Positions 62,279 to 64,000 of a DNA stretch of 64,000 bases are shown here, piece by piece. Where the stretch lies: the NCBI RefSeq assembly GCF_000577275.2, contig NZ_HG916855.1, positions 868,001 to 932,000 on the forward strand, written 5' to 3'. A program made the translations under genes and the position numbers. The DNA comes from Rhizobium favelukesii (GTDB lineage Bacteria > Pseudomonadota > Alphaproteobacteria > Rhizobiales > Rhizobiaceae). How positions within the stretch are numbered: the stretch's first letter is position 1; each line of letters begins with the position of its first letter. The notes beneath the pieces were generated by a model. It ran no database searches, was not told the DNA's origin, and worked only from the letters and a program-made list of their open reading frames with translations.

Positions 62279-62926
62279 TCAACATGGAAGAGCTCCATTC
62301 CGGAGCGCCTCGATGCTGAATGAAATCAACTCCTCGGGCGTAATGAGCGAGCGCCTCAGATGGAACGTCTTGATGGCTTTCGGTTCCCAGAGTGCGGCAG
62401 TCGACGTGCACAGGCATTCGGCGGCGCGAAGACTGTCCTGCTGGCGAAATTCCCCTTCCCGGACACCCGCCTCGACCAATTCTGCGACGATGCTTCTCAC
62501 GCGCTTGACGTGTGCTTCGAAGGCGGGCCAGTGTTCGTCATCGGCGATCGTGAGCAGCTCGAAGAGCTTTTCCTCATCCCGCATGAGGGCGAGAAAACCT
62601 CGATGAAGGCCGCCGAAGAACTCGCGAAGTGTTGCAGCGCTGAGCTTTCTGTCGGAGCCCGATCGCGTTGCCGGAAATGTGTCTTCGAGCACGCGCGCAA
62701 CGAGCGCATCGTACAACGCCAGCTTGGACGGAAAGAACCTGTAGACATTTGCCGGCGACATGCTGAGGTAGCTCGCGATGTCGCATACGTTCGTCTTGGC
62801 GGATCCGTGGATCGCGCACAAAGTCTCTGCTGCACCGAGTATGCGGGCTACGCTTGTTTCCCGGCTCTCCTGCCGTCTTCGTCGGCGAGATGTCATGCCA
62901 GGGCGGCAATGATCACTCTCAAGCAT
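62279..62926 (-). CDS. TetR/AcrR-family regulator of the catabolic operon
   Basis: A 215-residue TetR protein. The HTH (about residues 25-70) reads SVARILGAAETLCAIHGSAK, TNVCDIASYLSMSPANVYRF and FPSKLALYDALV. The C-terminal domain is similar in style to TetR_C_7/17 groups. The ATG at 62926 follows GGAGG and lies eight bases inside the iron-sulfur subunit gene, so the regulator is co-transcribed with the molybdoenzyme and probably controls the whole operon in response to its substrate. The 196 bases after it, before the ligase, hold no gene and may contain another promoter. Confidence 0.85.
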   Translation of the reverse strand: MLESDHCRPGMTSRRRRRQESRETSVARILGAAETLCAIHGSAKTNVCDIASYLSMSPANVYRFFPSKLALYDALVARVLEDTFPATRSGSDRKLSAATLREFFGGLHRGFLALMRDEEKLFELLTIADDEHWPAFEAHVKRVRSIVAELVEAGVREGEFRQQDSLRAAECLCTSTAALWEPKAIKTFHLRRSLITPEELISFSIEALRNGALPC

Positions 62927-63794
62927 CGGCGCCTCCACGCGAATCCGCGGGTGAATTGCCAGTCAACCTCAGTTCGCCGAGATAGACGCTCTCCGACAGA
63001 ACGCAGTCGCGCCAGATGCCACCAAGGGCATGGGTGATGTCGATGCGATAGGTGCCGCCGTCCCCGGCGAGCTTGTTGAAGCGAAAGTCGCCGAAACCGT
63101 CGGTGACCGTCCTCGCGAGAACCGTGCCGTCCTGGGACAGGGTGACGTCGGCCGCCTCGACGCATTCCACGGTGCCGCCGACATCGGCGCTGACGCTACC
63201 GCCCACGAAGCATGTCTCCCACCTTTCCAGTCCCCGGTACCAGACGCGGGGGTTGGCTCCGAGGTTGGGCTTGAGCACCTGAAGTCCGTCTGTTTCCGCT
63301 TTTTTCTTCATCGCGGCGTCATCGACTTTCAACGCCTCGAAGACGTCCGTCGGGCAGGACTGTTGACAGCGGGGCCGGTCCCACCCCTGATCCAGTAGGT
63401 GGGCGTCGAAGAACCATGTCTCCGGCACCTGTTGCTCCTCATTCCAGACGATCGCGCCATACGGGCAGGAACGGACGATGTCCTTGCGGCCACGCGACTT
63501 CACCGGATCGATGATGACGATACCGTCATCGCGTTTGCGGATGGCGTCGCCGGCGCGGCGAATGCAGGGCGCATCGTCGCAGTGATTGCACATCACCGGC
63601 AGGTAGGTGGTCTCCACCATGGGCGCGCTTCCCTGCGTACGGCGCAGGATTCGGATGGGGCTCTCGCCGACGGCGGCGGCCGGCGCCGCGTAGCCGGGGA
63701 AGTCGTTGCCGACGTGTTCATCTCGATTGGCGATGACGCAGTTGTAGCAGTTCTCGCAACGGCCGACGTTGATGATAAGATTCCACTTGCTCAC
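62919..63794 (-). CDS. Iron-sulfur subunit of a transhydroxylase-like molybdoenzyme
   Basis: A 291-residue electron-transfer subunit of the DMSO-reductase type. Cys groups: CENCYNC (residues 12-18), CNHCDDAPCIRR, RSCPYGAIVW and CQQSCPTDVFEAL, giving three or four [4Fe-4S] clusters. The last 90 residues form a Cna-B / carboxypeptidase-regulatory-like beta domain (VTLSQDGTVLARTVTDGFGD, FRFNKLAGDGGTYRIDI). A ferredoxin subunit followed by such a beta domain is the special feature of pyrogallol-phloroglucinol transhydroxylase (BthL). There is no membrane anchor or Tat signal. The start is GTG at 63794, eight bases after AGGAGG, which itself overlaps the large-subunit stop; other upstream codons lie inside the large subunit gene. 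Confidence 0.85.
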   Translation of the reverse strand: MSKWNLIINVGRCENCYNCVIANRDEHVGNDFPGYAAPAAAVGESPIRILRRTQGSAPMVETTYLPVMCNHCDDAPCIRRAGDAIRKRDDGIVIIDPVKSRGRKDIVRSCPYGAIVWNEEQQVPETWFFDAHLLDQGWDRPRCQQSCPTDVFEALKVDDAAMKKKAETDGLQVLKPNLGANPRVWYRGLERWETCFVGGSVSADVGGTVECVEAADVTLSQDGTVLARTVTDGFGDFRFNKLAGDGGTYRIDITHALGGIWRDCVLSESVYLGELRLTGNSPADSRGGADA

Positions 63795-63805
63795 AAGACT
63801 TCCTC

Positions 63806-64000
63806 CTAAGCCGCGCGCGCCATCTTGAAGGCTTCGGCGTTCCGCCACTTCTCGATCTGCACGAGGCACGAGTTGGGCGCCATGCTGCTGGTTCCGCGGC
63901 TCTGCGATCTGTCCGGCGTCAGCGTGTTCAGGCAGCCGCCGATCTCGACGGTCTCGCCTTCGACGTCGACGAGCTGAAATTCCGCGCTCGCTTCGTAGGA
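63806..64000 (-). CDS. Molybdopterin oxidoreductase large subunit, C-terminus (continues beyond the window)
   Basis: The last 64 codons on the minus strand, ending at the TAG at 63806-63808, read EFQLVDVEGETVEIGGCLNT, LTPDRSQSRGTSSMAPNSCL, VQIEKWRNAEAFKMARAA. GGCxNxLTPxRxQSxxTxxMAPNxxLVxxEKW is the ending of the molybdopterin dinucleotide-binding domain in the transhydroxylase and catechol-dehydroxylase branch of the DMSO reductase family. The rest lies outside the window. Its iron-sulfur partner follows 11 bases later. Confidence 0.75.
   Translation of the reverse strand, partial: SYEASAEFQLVDVEGETVEIGGCLNTLTPDRSQSRGTSSMAPNSCLVQIEKWRNAEAFKMARAA

Noticed and set aside
1..64000. Replication origin genes (repABC), tRNA, rRNA or CRISPR arrays
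   Set aside because: I looked for RepA/RepB/RepC-like proteins, cloverleaf-type sequence and regularly spaced repeats and found none. The ParA here is a short, stand-alone type.

Overview
The window looks like an accessory replicon or integrated conjugative region of an alpha-proteobacterium of the order Rhizobiales, most likely Rhizobiaceae (Rhizobium, Ensifer or Agrobacterium relatives). The reasons are the GC-rich coding style, the DUF736 / DUF1173 / ParA / MobC / relaxase / VirB-VirD4 set typical of rhizobial plasmids, ActR-like, FixJ-like and MocR regulators, and a candidate small RNA with CCUCC-type loops like the alpha-r14 (NfeR1) family. No replication genes (repABC), rRNA, tRNA or CRISPR array were seen.

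Layout. (1) 1-5800: a scarred zone with a transposase tail, truncated TetR, integrase, YCII and nucleotidyltransferase remnants, and intact genes for a RibD-type reductase, an SDR and an XRE regulator. (2) 5814-14524: ordinary genes: kup, a DegP-type protease, a DUF1194 protein, a MocR regulator divergent from an EamA exporter, an ActR-like regulator with Glu at the phospho-acceptor position, and a CNNM/CBS/CorC membrane protein. (3) 14576-35990: the conjugation region. It holds DUF736 (one intact, one broken copy among four copies of an 11-bp repeat), DUF1173, a ParA/ribbon-helix-helix pair, a likely oriT with a TATCCTG nic site, MobC, a MOBP relaxase, and a long minus-strand operon running from a VirB1-like lytic transglycosylase at 35023 through virB2, B3, B4, a second transglycosylase, B5, a lipoprotein, B6, B8, B9, B10 and B11 to virD4. 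A secreted nuclease-like gene lies divergently. (4) 36406-43034: a two-component system (kinase, FixJ-type regulator, stand-alone receiver), an EmrAB-type efflux operon and the candidate sRNA; all three transcription units carry a similar ACCTAnGT motif upstream. (5) 43222-54593: a mosaic of regulators, truncated or frameshifted genes (RND adaptor, M41 peptidase, beta-oxidation remnants), an intact acyl-CoA dehydrogenase, a PAS-GGDEF-EAL protein and a globin-coupled chemotaxis sensor, the last two frameshifted. (6) 54977-64000: a minus-strand catabolic operon, cut by the window end: a molybdopterin oxidoreductase large subunit and an iron-sulfur subunit resembling pyrogallol-phloroglucinol transhydroxylase or catechol dehydroxylases, a TetR regulator, an acyl-CoA ligase, three VOC/extradiol-type proteins, an FAH-family hydrolase, a FadL-type porin and a glutathione S-transferase.

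How it works together. Region 3 encodes nearly all of a self-transfer apparatus. Region 4 looks like a sensor-controlled drug or flavonoid efflux module. Region 6 is the most distinctive: it seems to join molybdenum-dependent rearrangement or removal of a phenolic hydroxyl with oxygen-dependent ring cleavage. At least eight genes carry single-base frameshifts, several in short homopolymers, so some apparent pseudogenes may be sequencing errors.
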